NCBI GenBank assembly: GCA_029298735.1
Contig: JANSLP010000169.1
Span: 1-64,000, forward strand
DNA length: 64,000 bases
Reading direction: 5' to 3'
Origin: Ophiostoma sp. CBS 140.51
Lineage: Eukaryota > Ascomycota > Sordariomycetes > Ophiostomatales > Ophiostomataceae
Shown one piece after another: positions 52,967-63,858 of the stretch. Every line of letters starts with the position of its first letter. The stretch's first letter is position 1. The notes below the pieces were generated by a model. The model searched no databases, had not been told where the DNA came from, and saw only the letters and a program-made list of their open reading frames with translations. The translations under genes and the position numbers were made by a program.

Positions 52967-55900
52967 GGTGGTGCGTGAGCAAACAATGTTGTTTCTTTGT
53001 TTCTCAATTGATTTCGAGGAGAGTCATGGTTAAAATATCATCGTGTCAACGTTGACGCGTAATTTCCCGCTCATAATTATAATTCAGGGTCGCATCGTCG
53101 GCCTGTGATTCCATCGATCCAAGGCTGTCCAAGACCTGCGAACCAGCCTTCTCGGCCCGGAAAAGACGGCATCGCAAAAGGAGCGACCGCTATCTCACCG
53201 GTGTATTTTGTCCCCGCCTCAGCGTCTATTGTGACCAGAAATGCAGGCGCCAGTAAACTTTGTCACGATCTTTTGACGACGCAAAGGTGCAATTGAGGAA
53301 AAGGATTTGAAGATCGTGACGATAACGATTATATTCACGACATTATTTTTGATAGCATTTGATTCGTTTCAATGTATTTCTGTAAACAATTGCGATTCGA
53401 TCGGAGAGAGCAAAATCCGGCACTCATTGTTTCCCGGACGAGAAACACCCGTCAGAGTGTAAAAACAAATAAACGATATCAATATCGAGTAAAGAAGTAT
53501 TTTCCCTTCTTTTCCATGTCTCGATTGCCTCTTTCGATATGAATGGGGTATACAATATGTCGGCATCTAAGAGATGCGGCGGCAAATGGCAAGTCTGAGT
53601 TGGTCCTGTTGACGAGCCTATCGCAATGCTCGATTTCAGCCTCACTGGGAAAGGTATTTGCATTTGTTCGTTTCCAGTGTCTTGGTCTTGGAAGACATTT
53701 CTATTTCTTTTTTATGAATTTTTTTTTTCATTTTTCATTTTTTCGTTTATTTCTGATAACGAATAGCTTACTGTTCCTTTCTTTTCAATTGTTTTGCTTT
53801 AAAAAAATATTCACATTATAACGCGTCAAACCCTTTGAACGCGTTCGTAATTGTCCTGTTTATTTTGATGATCCGATAGATACTACATGAGAGTCACGTT
53901 TTCGCTTCTATTTTCATCATCAAACAATATGTGGTTTTTTTTCAAGCACAAACGGCTCATGGAAATCTCAAAATAGCATCTTGTGAGTCGAGCATACGCA
54001 AGCAGTGTAATCGGGTTATTCTCGAAACATTGTGTGCATATTCATATTCACCCATATTCACCGTAGATAATATTAGGACAGCCGAACAATACCCGTCAAG
54101 ACCAGGGAAGAGACACTCAACGACAGAGACAGACCGCCGCTAACTCAACTACCGGTGCTGTCAACATTGTGAAACTGTTATGACGACGAGCTTCTTTTTT
54201 TTAAGGTAGACGACGCACTTTGAAAAGTGGACTGTCATGCAAGCATACTTACGCTTCAAAAAATGCATAAACTTTGTTGTACACAATACTACAGCACATC
54301 CATGAATGGCAATGAATGACAACAACGTATGGACTGTGGGAGTATGGCCCACTGAAAATGTCTAAACTTGGCAACTCTCGACACTGAGGATGTGCGCTCT
54401 GACGGGGCAGGGAAGAGGTGGACAATGCTTGAGTTGAAAGTTTGGTGCAAATTCTGGTGCGAATCAACTTGCTGGCTCTCTTCTGCCTCCACATTTTTTT
54501 GAACGGAAACACGGCACTTGAAGAGTGATGATGTTTGACAAGTCTTGTGTGAAAGGCTTAATCGTAGGGCAAGGAAGACAAGGATATGCTTGTTGACTGG
54601 GAAACTTTTTGTTGAGGACAATATTGACTGCAGTAGGATAGCATGAAAGTGCTCGGCCGTTGTATGGGACTGGAGTTGAAGAGATGTGTCATGAAAGATA
54701 TGATATCGTCGGGCGTGTATTGAGAGCGGAAGACGGAAGATGAGGGGCGATTACACAGAATTCCTGGGACAAGGAGAACAGGAGAGCCTTTGATCGCTGA
54801 GTATTACAAGATTTTCGTTATGAAGTGAACATCACCGATTAAGGTTTTGGCTTTTTGTCGTGCAGAGCACCATTGTGCGCGTGAAGCACTGAGAATGGAG
54901 AATATGGAGAATAGCCTTTCTAAATTATCCGATAAATCTGCAGCAAGAACATCCACAAAATCATCCACCCAACAAGCAACAAAAACACGTCTGCACACCC
55001 ACATCCAATTGACACCACTTTGCTATTTTTACAATGTCTCAATTTTTATTCTTGATTCTTTTCTCATTTTCGGACGTTTCTGCCACTCTGTTGCCCTTTC
55101 GTTGTTGGCCACGGTCTTCGTGGAGGTCTCCTCGTGTGGACAGGGGTCTGGCCTGGGGATCGGCTTTGAGGGGTTTCAAACGGTTTCAAAGCTCTCAGGA
55201 GCCCACCGTCGCAACCAGGAAAGAGACGACCCAAAAAGAGAACGCACACTTTCTTCGCACAACGGTGTTTGTCGGGACCGTCATTGTCTTTTCCTCCCCT
55301 GTCGATCTGCTTCATTGCCCTCTCGCATTGGCAGACGATCAAACACCTTGCAACCAAACTGTGTGCCTTTGGCGTTCTCCTTCTCCCAACTGTCTGCGAC
55401 CCGAGGGCCCAGTACAACGTCAGGAACGTCAGCGAGACCGAGTGTAAAGTCTTTAGGTGAGTGCGATTGGTGTAGCCGTCTTTTCTCTGTGTGCATTTCT
55501 GCACTTTTCGCCCGAAGTGGCTCTGTCTCAAACTGTTGTACGACGCAGGGAAAAGGGGAGAGAGACGATACATTGTAAAAAATCTGGAAATCAAGAAACA
55601 ACACAAGAGAGTACAAGTTGTAGTCATGCAAAAGAAATAGAAAATAAAGTAAACATTAAAGGTGAATTGTTGAGAATACACACTGCAGGCACCCAACGAC
55701 GCCAAATACCACCGAAGCTTGTTCCAAAACCACAACCCACTTCAACCCTGTCGTCATTGTCCCTGGCTCGTCGTACTCAAAGGCTTCTCTGTCAAGTTTT
55801 GAAAGTTTGGAGACGGACAGGGTCTTGTATTCAATACCCAGTCGTCTGTCAGCCTGCCTGCCCAAAAGAGACAGTTGAGGCAGCCACCTGCACTGTTTTC

Positions 55901-56492
55901 TCCTTCTCCTCGACTCCTTGTCTCCTAGAACGTCACTCCTGGTATCGGTCGGCCTCCACCCCAGCGCCGTGGAAAGGACCTGGCCGAGCCCTGGGTCCAT
56001 CTTGGGGGTCTACCCTAGCCCGTTTCGAGGGATGGATGAGGACGATTTCTCCGTGTGTGTGTTGTAAGTCTGTGGGTGTTGGGTGTATGCAAATCTCTAT
56101 GCAAGTCTTTTTCAGTCGTCGACTTTATTAAAATAGGCGGTGCTCGCAGCCGCACTGCCTGTGCATCGTCTCGTCTCTTCTTTTCTTCCTTTCTTCCGCT
56201 CTCTCTACTGTTTCTTTCTCTCCTTCTTCTTCTCTTCATCTTTTGATCATTTTCACCCACATCTGTCGACATGATACGAACCGTGCTTTGAACAGCTGTT
56301 TTTCTGTGAAAACAGGTTGCTGGCCAACATCTTTGTCTTCTTTTACCACCCTTTTTATTTACTTTCTTTATCTCTGGTAGACTTTCTTTGCTCGACTCTT
56401 TTTATCCTTTTTTTTCTTTAATTTTTTGTGTGCCTTTTCTTCTCTTCTCCTCTTCTTTTTTTACCTCATTTTCACCTCACACATTTCTCATA
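52967..56492. other. 3.5-kb gene-poor region upstream of the mucin-like membrane protein
   Basis: AT-rich between 53290 and 54350, including T-runs near 53700. No reading frame matches a family; the longer + strand frames at 54847-55578 and 55457-56131 lack any recognisable domain. From about 56150 to 56490 it is extremely T/C-rich, a likely 5' leader. Confidence 0.5.
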
Positions 56493-57533
56493 ATGTATGT
56501 TCTACGAGACCTACTTGGCGGCGTGGCGGGCACACTCGGTGACTTGGGCGCCGGTGCAGGCTCGCTCGTTTCTGGTATTATTCCTGGTGCCGCCGATACT
56601 CCGACCAGCTCAGCCGCCGCCGCCGCCACTACTTTGACCGACATTACTGTGCCCACATCCACAGCCGCAGCGACGACGACCGACACCGCTGTGGCCGTCA
56701 CGACCGCAACGCAAGAGACGACGGCTGTTGTGCAACAAACAGCCACGGCCACGATTGCCGCGCCAGGCTCCTCGGGCACTGACACTGTGGTTACGGGCAA
56801 CTCGGCCGACGGCGGTGACGACACAACGAACGGCGGCAGCAATGGCTCCAAGGCCAACAGCGGCAACGACAACGACAATGGAAACGATAACAACAATGGC
56901 AAGGGCGATGGCAACAACAACAACGGCAAGGGCAGCGCGGCTACCACAACTTCGAGCACGAGCGCTGCTGCCGCTGCCGCCACGACTCCCGTCACAACAT
57001 CCACACCCACTACGGCAGCCCAGCAGACCACCAACAACGTCAACGGCGGTGCCGTCGTTGTCACTCCCACCACCAGGTATGTCTGCTTGCACCGCTACGT
57101 ATTGCTTTGCTTCCACTAACAGCACAGTTCATCCGCCACCCCCACGTCGACGACCACGTCGTTCATTACCAGCAACGCCGTCGTCACCATGACCATCCCG
57201 CCCACCAGCGACGAGGGCACGACCACCATGACCGTCGCCACGACCACCACCACGCCCACCGACACTCAGGTCGCCATGTCGGCCATCGCCGCCACCGCCA
57301 CTGCCTCTTTGAGCATCTCGTCGGACAGCACCTCCTCCGGCATGAGCAAGCCCGTCATGGCCATTGCCATTACGGCACCCATTGTCGGTGTCGCCCTCGC
57401 CGGTCTGGGCCTGATGATGTTCTACCGGCGCGCGTCGCGGCGCAAGAACCGCAACTCGATGCCGTACGACGAGGAGTTTGAGAGTCTGAAGAAGAAGCAC
57501 GAGGAGAAGTTTGGTGTGGGGCATAACTATTAG
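56493..57533 (+). CDS. Single-pass membrane protein with mucin-like ectodomain
   Basis: Exons 56493-57076 and 57128-57533 with a 51-bp intron (GTATGT...ACAG, phase 2), 329 residues. Residues 30-265 are Ala/Thr/Ser-rich with a central Asn/Gly/Asp tract (about 130-160) and should be heavily O-glycosylated. One membrane helix follows at about 271-294 (MAIAITAPIVGVALAGLGLM), then a short basic, then charged tail (RRASRRKNRNS...EEKF). The design resembles fungal Mid2/Wsc-like cell-wall stress sensors, but no WSC cysteine domain is present. The N-terminus has only a weak hydrophobic segment (RDLLGGVAGTLGDLGAG), so targeting is uncertain and an upstream exon is possible. Confidence 0.75.
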
Positions 57534-58595
57534 GAGAAGAAAACGAAAATGCTTCGCATTGTCGTTTGCTTTCCTTTTGCATTTGGCTATCTGATTTCCC
57601 TCAGTCCCACCACCTACACCCACCTACCTTACGAATTTACTCTGTTTACTTCCTTTTCTTTGCAAGCGGTTGATTTTTGACCTTTTTCTATGATTTCCCA
57701 TTGTCTTCTTATTGATATTTACTTTTATTTGCCTTTGTTTGATTTACGGAGACGAGTTTGGACGGCCGAAAACAAAACTATATCGACATATATATACATT
57801 ACCATCATAGCTACGCTTTTCTTTTGTCACTATTCTCTAGTCTAGCCTCGTAATGTCTGTCCTAATAGGAGGAAAGACATACATACCCAATATAAATACA
57901 AGATAAATCTACAAATTGACTGCCATTGTTTGCGAGGAAGACGATTGGATTTGGTGTAGTAGCTGTCATTGTCAACTCTTCTTCATCCCACCATTCAAGT
58001 CACATCATACACAACCCACGACGGCTTGGCCTCTTGGCACCCAGTGAGAACTCCTGTCGATCTGCCCGAGGGTTCACTATTTTTCGTAGTATTTCAATTT
58101 TACCCATATATGTAGAGTCGTGCAGGCACACTAAGGAGTATTTCTTGAGGGACTTTAATGATGCACCGCCATCTGTCGATCTGTGTGAATTAAATGAAAG
58201 AGAACAGCCTTTGACTTCAATCTAATACACTTTATCCTCCCCACAGCCTCCCGTCTGCCGTTTCCCGCCCTGCGGCCCGTCCAGTAAATTAGATAGATAT
58301 ATGACGCGGGACAAGGTGTCTGAGCTTTACCGTCTTTTTTAACCACCCGCTGCACGGCCACGTTGTGTAGTATTTCTCCGTTTCTCCATAAACCCTCCAG
58401 CCTCGGAACCGACTGCTTGGGACGCTGCTCTGCTCTGTGAGTAAATAGGCCATCAAAGTAGCCCATGATGGTTGTGATGATATTCAAGATGCACTTGTTG
58501 ATGTCAACCCACGCTAGTCGTGTAAGTGGGCACACATTTGGAGCACCCACCTACTTGAAGACTAGTAGTGGCGACGTTTCTCCATCAACTACCAT
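57534..58595. other. Spacer between the membrane protein gene and tRNA-Thr
   Basis: AT-rich 3' region to about 57900. No gene recognised after that. Confidence 0.5.
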
Positions 58596-58668
58596 GCCCG
58601 GGTAGCACAGTGGTAGCTGCGCCTGCCTAGTAAGCAGGAGGTCCGCGGTTCGATCCCGCGTCTGGGCA
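58596..58668 (+). tRNA. tRNA-Thr (anticodon AGT)
   Basis: A full cloverleaf without intron. Acceptor GCCCGGG pairs with TCTGGGC using two G-U pairs, and the discriminator is A. Anticodon stem CCTGC/GCAGG holds the loop CTAGTAA with anticodon AGT. T arm CGCGG-TTCGATC-CCGCG. Confidence 0.95.
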
Positions 58669-58681
58669 AATATGGAATTTC

Positions 58682-58687
58682 TTTTTT
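58682..58687 (+). terminator. RNA polymerase III terminator of tRNA-Thr
   Basis: Six T on the coding strand, 14 bases after the tRNA. Confidence 0.7.
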
Positions 58688-58784
58688 GACTTTTCGACGT
58701 ACTTTTTTTGACCTTTTTTTCTATCATTAATTCCTTTCTTCTTTTTGATTATTCTCTACATTTTTTGCCTGTTACGCATATCTG

Positions 58785-59951
58785 CTACGCCTTCATCCTC
58801 TTTGTCTTCTGATCCCATCCCTTTGCCGGAATGGTGTATGTCCAGTCGACCCAGCTGCCCAGAATCTCGTGCGCCTTGGCAAACAGTGGCTGGTCCTGTG
58901 CGACCTGTTCGTCGTTGAGGTCAGGCTGTCGTAGATCACCCTTCATGATGGCCCGCAAGGCTTCTGCATTCTCCTCCAGATCGGCATGCGAACTGATGCC
59001 TGTGATGGTCGACACTCTCACGCCGTGGTTTGCACCCGCCTCGTGTGCCCGCCATAGAGCATACCGTAATGCCACGGCCGCCAAGTTTTGATTCTGAGTG
59101 GTCATGTACACCGCCAGTCTCCTCGAAGCCTGCCGTAGCCCTGGAGGTGCCGGATGGAAATCGCCCAGCTTGCCGAGCGGGACGCCCTCTTTTCTGAGCA
59201 GACCAATACCCAGTGGACTCGAACTGAAGACGTGGGCAACGCCGGCGGCTCGCAGACCTGCCAGTCCGTCCGGTTCGGTTTCCAGACGTCCACATTGAAG
59301 TGTCAACTGGCCCCACGTCTGGACGACATCAATGAGGGGGCCGTCTCCCGAAAAGTGATCGCGCACGAGTTGTGACCGTAGACTCAGCAGATGGAGGCGG
59401 TAGCTTGACAACCCAATATGCCGGACCAGTCCTTCTTTGACGAGAGTACGCAGTGCACCAACTGCCGACAGAACATCATCGTCCGTCACGGCCTCCATAT
59501 CGTGACAAAAGACGACGTCCAGATACGTCGTGTGGAGGCGGTTGAGAGAACGACGGACAGATGCATCGACAGCTTCGGCGGAGTAGTCGTATGTGTCTGG
59601 ACCCGTCCGACCGGCCTTGGTCATGAGGACGTAGTCGGATCGGCTGTACTTGTCGGCGATGAGTGGGTCGGCCAGAGCCTTCCCCAGCAGCTGCTCCGAC
59701 GGCTCGTAGAGAGGCGCCGTATCGACCACCTTCAAGCCATGGTCAAAAGCCTGGCGGACGATGCAGGCGATGGGCAGCGACTCCGGGTCTGGGTGCGTTT
59801 GGTAGCTGAAGCCAGCGCCACCGAGGACAAGGCAGGGCAGAGACTGGGAGAAGGCGATGGCCGCTGGCGATGGAGATGAGGAAGGAGGAAGGGATGCTGG
59901 AGGTGGTGCCGGTGCCTGTGAAGGCGTCTCTGTAGCTGTCTGCGTAGCCAT
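58785..59951 (-). CDS. Aldo-keto reductase, D-arabinose/L-galactose/L-fucose dehydrogenase-like
   Basis: 388 residues, no intron. A Pro/Ser/Ala-rich N-terminal extension of about 35 residues precedes the barrel, whose first strand reads LVLGGAGF. The catalytic tetrad is Asp77 and Tyr82 (VVDTAPLYEPSEQLLG), Lys112 (LMTKAGR) and His150 (VVFCHDME). The spacing and the HIGLSSYRL and SSPLGIGLL segments are those of aldose 1-dehydrogenases such as yeast Ara2 and plant L-galactose dehydrogenase. It should oxidise a sugar at C1 to the lactone with NAD(P). It shares the neighbourhood with an aldonate dehydratase, which supports a sugar-acid route. No PTS1. Confidence 0.88.
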   Translation of the reverse strand: MATQTATETPSQAPAPPPASLPPSSSPSPAAIAFSQSLPCLVLGGAGFSYQTHPDPESLPIACIVRQAFDHGLKVVDTAPLYEPSEQLLGKALADPLIADKYSRSDYVLMTKAGRTGPDTYDYSAEAVDASVRRSLNRLHTTYLDVVFCHDMEAVTDDDVLSAVGALRTLVKEGLVRHIGLSSYRLHLLSLRSQLVRDHFSGDGPLIDVVQTWGQLTLQCGRLETEPDGLAGLRAAGVAHVFSSSPLGIGLLRKEGVPLGKLGDFHPAPPGLRQASRRLAVYMTTQNQNLAAVALRYALWRAHEAGANHGVRVSTITGISSHADLEENAEALRAIMKGDLRQPDLNDEQVAQDQPLFAKAHEILGSWVDWTYTIPAKGWDQKTKRMKA

Positions 59952-60728
59952 TGTGGTAAACGGTAAGGAGGTAGAGGAGGGACAGACGATCGAGTGGGCT
60001 GATGTCGGGATAAGACGTTGGACGAGGTGAGCTGGACTATTCGAGATCTCTCCAGGACCGACTTTCCTGAATTGTCGAGATCTAACGAGTTGCCTCCTCG
60101 GTGAGTTAGCGAGCGATGTCCGACAAACCGGTCAGAAGTCGGGATGTTCGTGCACGTAAATGTTTTCAAGTTGACGTCCAATTTCAGTTGAGTTGGTAAG
60201 TTACTGTCAGAGTCACAAGGGTAAAAGCAAAGAAAGGAAATCCCGATAGCGTCGCGAGATGGAAGGTGCCTGCCGCAAGAGCTTCTCCGCACTTTCCCGT
60301 CTTCTTTTGTTAAATTCTCCGCATGGCGGTCCGAAACAGCAAAAGGAAGCTACTCTCGCGAAAGCTCTTTCCGAATTATTGGATCTCGTTAGTTCGTTGC
60401 TGTCCACGAGGTCATCCAGGGGCACAATCACGGCCGAGAGAGGAAAGTGCGTCCGGTGGACGAGGCAAAACCGTCCGACGCCAACACAGACAACCTTTCT
60501 TCCCCGCACGACAACTCCGCATCACATTCAAGCGAGCTTTGACAGCTTGTGCCGTCAAGCCGCTGCCATGGTCTCCGTGACGGGAGACGAGGGAGGGCAA
60601 TGAAGACTCTGACATAGTATGTTTGTTCTTCTCAAAGGTCTTGTTCGACGTACTGTTTTCCAGCCAGCCTCGACCTCACTCCTAATCACCAAACAACTTC
60701 GACTACCTCATCCTCGTCTAGCACCACC
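59952..60728. promoter_or_regulatory. Divergent promoter of the aldo-keto reductase and rhamnonate dehydratase-like genes
   Basis: 777 bp between two divergent start codons. No gene is recognised; shared control of the two enzymes is plausible from the layout. Confidence 0.55.
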
Positions 60729-62018
60729 ATGCCCTCGTCGCCCCGTATCACCGCCGTGAGGACCTTCCTCGTGGCGCCGGACAAGCGCAACCCGGACGCA
60801 CCCAAACCAGGCCAATGGCTCTACAGCCAGCGCATCGCCAATCCCATGTCCAAGTACCCAAAGTACCGCGACGAGCGCGAGAGCTGGGGGATTGATGTCT
60901 TGCGCAACTTTTGCGTGGAGGTGGAGGCCACCACGACGGACACTGGTGGACAGAAGACTACTACGACGGGCTTCTCCATCGGCCACGGTGGCTTCGTTGG
61001 CTGCTACTTGACGGAAGAACACTTCAAGCGTTTTTTGCTGGGAGCCGACCCGCGCGATATCCACCAGATCTGGGACCAGATGTACAGCGGATCGCAGCAC
61101 TACGGCCGGCGTGGCATCACCATGATGGTGATCAGTGTGATTGACCTCGCCCTGTGGGACTTGCTGGGCAAGCTGCGCGGCGAGCCGGTATACAAGCTGA
61201 TTGGCGGGGCCACCAAGGAGTACCTGACGGCATACTGCACCGGGCCGCACCCGGAAATTGCCAAAGCGCAAGGCTTTTACGGGAGCAAAGTCCCCCTTCC
61301 CTTCTCGCCGAGCGAGCCCAACAGCCTGCGGCGCAACTACGAAGCACTGGCGGCGCACCGCAAGACGGCCGGCCCCGGCTACCCTTTGATGGTGGACTGC
61401 TACATGTCACTCAACATCCCGTATGCCATCCAGCTGATCCGAAAGTGCGAGGACCTCGACATTGAATGGTGGGAAGAGGTCCTCAGCCCAGACGACACTG
61501 AGGGCTATGCTTTGCTCAGACAGGCCCTGCCGCACATCAAGTGGGCCACCGGTGAGCACGAGTACACCCGCTACGGATATCGCAAACTGATTGAGACGCG
61601 GTATTTTGCGGTGCTGCAACCGGATGTCATGTGGTGTGGCGGTTTGACGGAGATGATCCGGATTGCTGCGCATGCCGCTGCCTACGGGACGGACGTTGTG
61701 CCCCACGGCACCAGTCACTACACGGTGCATTTTTGCATGGCCACGCCCAACTCGTCCATGATTGAGTATGTGGCATACGCGCCCGATGGCAAGTCGGTGG
61801 CACCCGTGCATGGCGACTTTTTTGTCAAGGAGCCGCTGCCGGATGCGGATGGGCGGGTGCGACCTTCAAGTTTTGACAAGCCCGGGTTCGGTCTCGAAGT
61901 CAGTCCGCATGTCAAGCTCGTGTCGGCGCGGGATTTGCTCGCACCCTACTATGCCATCTTTGGAGAGTTGAAAGAGAATCTTCCACAGGAGGAGGAGACG
62001 AAATCAGAAGAGGTGTAA
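60729..62018 (+). CDS. L-rhamnonate dehydratase-like enolase-superfamily enzyme
   Basis: 429 residues, no intron. An N-terminal capping domain (to about 130) precedes a barrel with metal ligands Asp223 (MVDCYM), Glu249 (WWEEVL) and Glu276 (ATGEHEYTRYGY), plus the catalytic His326 (VVPHGTSHYTVHF). The segments HYGRRGITMMVISVIDLALWDLLGK and IQLI...IEWWEE fit the L-rhamnonate dehydratase branch (fungal LRA3, bacterial RhmD) better than galactonate or fuconate dehydratases. The reaction is removal of water from a sugar acid to the 2-keto-3-deoxy acid. The other LRA pathway genes (lactonase, aldolase) are not in the window, so the true sugar acid may differ. Confidence 0.88.
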   Translation: MPSSPRITAVRTFLVAPDKRNPDAPKPGQWLYSQRIANPMSKYPKYRDERESWGIDVLRNFCVEVEATTTDTGGQKTTTTGFSIGHGGFVGCYLTEEHFKRFLLGADPRDIHQIWDQMYSGSQHYGRRGITMMVISVIDLALWDLLGKLRGEPVYKLIGGATKEYLTAYCTGPHPEIAKAQGFYGSKVPLPFSPSEPNSLRRNYEALAAHRKTAGPGYPLMVDCYMSLNIPYAIQLIRKCEDLDIEWWEEVLSPDDTEGYALLRQALPHIKWATGEHEYTRYGYRKLIETRYFAVLQPDVMWCGGLTEMIRIAAHAAAYGTDVVPHGTSHYTVHFCMATPNSSMIEYVAYAPDGKSVAPVHGDFFVKEPLPDADGRVRPSSFDKPGFGLEVSPHVKLVSARDLLAPYYAIFGELKENLPQEEETKSEEV

Positions 62019-62069
62019 CCTAGCATTTATTGTTCATAAATCTATCCGATATCTAATCTTCTACTCTCC

Positions 62070-63128
62070 CTAATAGCCATCCTCCCTTTGAATCTGGTTG
62101 ATGAGTGGCCGCCCATCGTGCAGCCTCTTCAAATTCTCATCCAAAATCTCCACCGTTCGTGGCATGTACTCATCCGACACGCCCGAGATGTGCGGCGTGA
62201 CAATCGCATTGCGGGCTGTCCATAATGCGTGTCCTTGAGGCAGAGGCTCTGGATCTGTCACGTCCAGCGCTGCACCCAGCAGAGTGCCATCATTGAGTGC
62301 CGTCACCAGCTCATCCGTCTTGATAATGTCGCCGCGGGCCACGTTGATCAAGTAGCAGTCCTTCAACTTTTCGAACTGAGCCGCACCTAGAGCACCCCGT
62401 GTCTTGTCCGTCGATGGCAGGGCCACCACCAGAACATCGACGGTACCTTTCACTGCATCCAGGAACGCGTCTAGACCGCCGTGGTACCATGATTCCGGCA
62501 GTGCACCCGCCGGATCGCCCGTGTTCGCCGGCGTAAACGTCGTGCTCACTCTTTCGGAGGGGGTCGTCTTGGCGTGCAGTGTGTACGCCACCACGCGCAT
62601 CCCGCACGCCGACAGGATGCGCGCCGTGTGTCGTGCAATCGCCCCGTAGCCGAGGAAGGCCACAGTCTTTCCCAGCAGGTCGCCCCGCGTCTTATACTCA
62701 GACGCCCGCCATACACCCTCCGCCTGCCACTTTAGGAGTCGTGGCAGTTGCCGGTAATGCGCCAGCAGTGTTCCAACAACCCACTCGGCAATCTGTGGCG
62801 CGTGCACGCCGCTGTTGCGTGTCCAGTGGATGAGGCGGTCTTGTAGAAGAGGAGCATGTAGTGCCTGATTGATGCCGCCGCTGTACAAGTACACCCATTT
62901 CAGGTTGGGACATTGCTTTTTGTCAGACGCAAACAGAGAATGCGTCAGGTGGACGGTGGTGCGGGCCCAGACGTTCGCCGGGATCTTGTCTTCGTCGCCG
63001 GCGCCGGCGTTGTAATGGATGACTTCGAGATTAGGTTGCAGCTCCTTGAGGCGGGCGTAGCTTTCTGGGTAGGCATCGAAAGGGATGGTGATGAGAAGGA
63101 CCTCTTGAGGTGGTGTTGAGTTGGCCAT
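62070..63128 (-). CDS. D-isomer 2-hydroxyacid dehydrogenase, second family member
   Basis: 352 residues, no intron. Rossmann motif FLGYGAIARHTAR (Gly160, Gly162) and catalytic Arg265 (NVARGD), Glu294 (TDPEPLPQG) and His313 (TPHISGV). It lacks the presequence of the copy at 50708 and is a different branch of the family (ITIPFDAYPES N-terminus, longer inter-domain insert around 190-215). Only 51 bp separate it from the convergent dehydratase gene, so the two 3' ends probably overlap as transcripts. A reduction of a 2-keto acid product from sugar-acid breakdown is an attractive inference. Confidence 0.9.
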   Translation of the reverse strand: MANSTPPQEVLLITIPFDAYPESYARLKELQPNLEVIHYNAGAGDEDKIPANVWARTTVHLTHSLFASDKKQCPNLKWVYLYSGGINQALHAPLLQDRLIHWTRNSGVHAPQIAEWVVGTLLAHYRQLPRLLKWQAEGVWRASEYKTRGDLLGKTVAFLGYGAIARHTARILSACGMRVVAYTLHAKTTPSERVSTTFTPANTGDPAGALPESWYHGGLDAFLDAVKGTVDVLVVALPSTDKTRGALGAAQFEKLKDCYLINVARGDIIKTDELVTALNDGTLLGAALDVTDPEPLPQGHALWTARNAIVTPHISGVSDEYMPRTVEILDENLKRLHDGRPLINQIQREDGY

Positions 63129-63858
63129 GTTGTGTTCGCGGATTGTAAACGTCTTGGGTTCGTATGGGGTTGTTCTGAGCGAATGTCGAGACGTGTCGAT
63201 GAAAAGGTATATTTTTGAACCCTGGACGGAGCTCCTCCTCGCTTGAAGAAGTACTTATTTACCCAAAATGGCACCTCCGCTGCGATTCTCCGCCATTGCT
63301 GATCGTGCCTTCCCCGCGTGGCTCCCCAGACTTTTCCCTTTCCCCAGACAAAAAAGGAAACCAAGGACGATGCAGTGTTCTTTCAGTGTTAGTCCACTAG
63401 CTCCTTTCCAGATCGGGCAATCCATCCCGGGAGCCACAAACTGGCAGGCACACTCCATGTTGACCGACCTGCTCTTTCCTGCTTTGCACCTTCCGACCAA
63501 AGAGTAATGTGTAATAAACAAAATCGGGTCAGAAAAGAAAAGGAAAAAGAATAGAAAAAAAAACCATATCGCGGCCCAATTTGATGACCATCGTATTCCC
63601 GGAGACAAGTGTTACTACACAACACCTCAACTTGCCCGCCTCAAGACTGCAACCAACGGCAGAATGTTGCCCCCCATGTGCTGATCTGAGCAGTTGTCAT
63701 ACGAGCAGACTACACTTCCAAGTCGGACATCCCGGAGGTTCCTCTTTTGATAAAAGCAAAGTAAAGATTTAAGACGTCTTCAGTCTTCATCTGTATCCCG
63801 TCGTATCGACATCATCATCAAACCTCCCATCGTTTTCCATCTCAATACAACACACACA
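63129..63858. promoter_or_regulatory. Divergent promoter of the dehydrogenase and the PhyH-like gene
   Basis: 730 bp between divergent starts, without a recognised gene. It ends in a CA-rich leader (ACACACACA before ATG 63859). Confidence 0.5.

Noticed and set aside
54847..56131. Two longer + strand frames (243 and 224 codons) before the mucin-like gene
   Set aside because: No domain or codon pattern is seen, and they lie within an upstream region that turns T/C-rich toward the gene.
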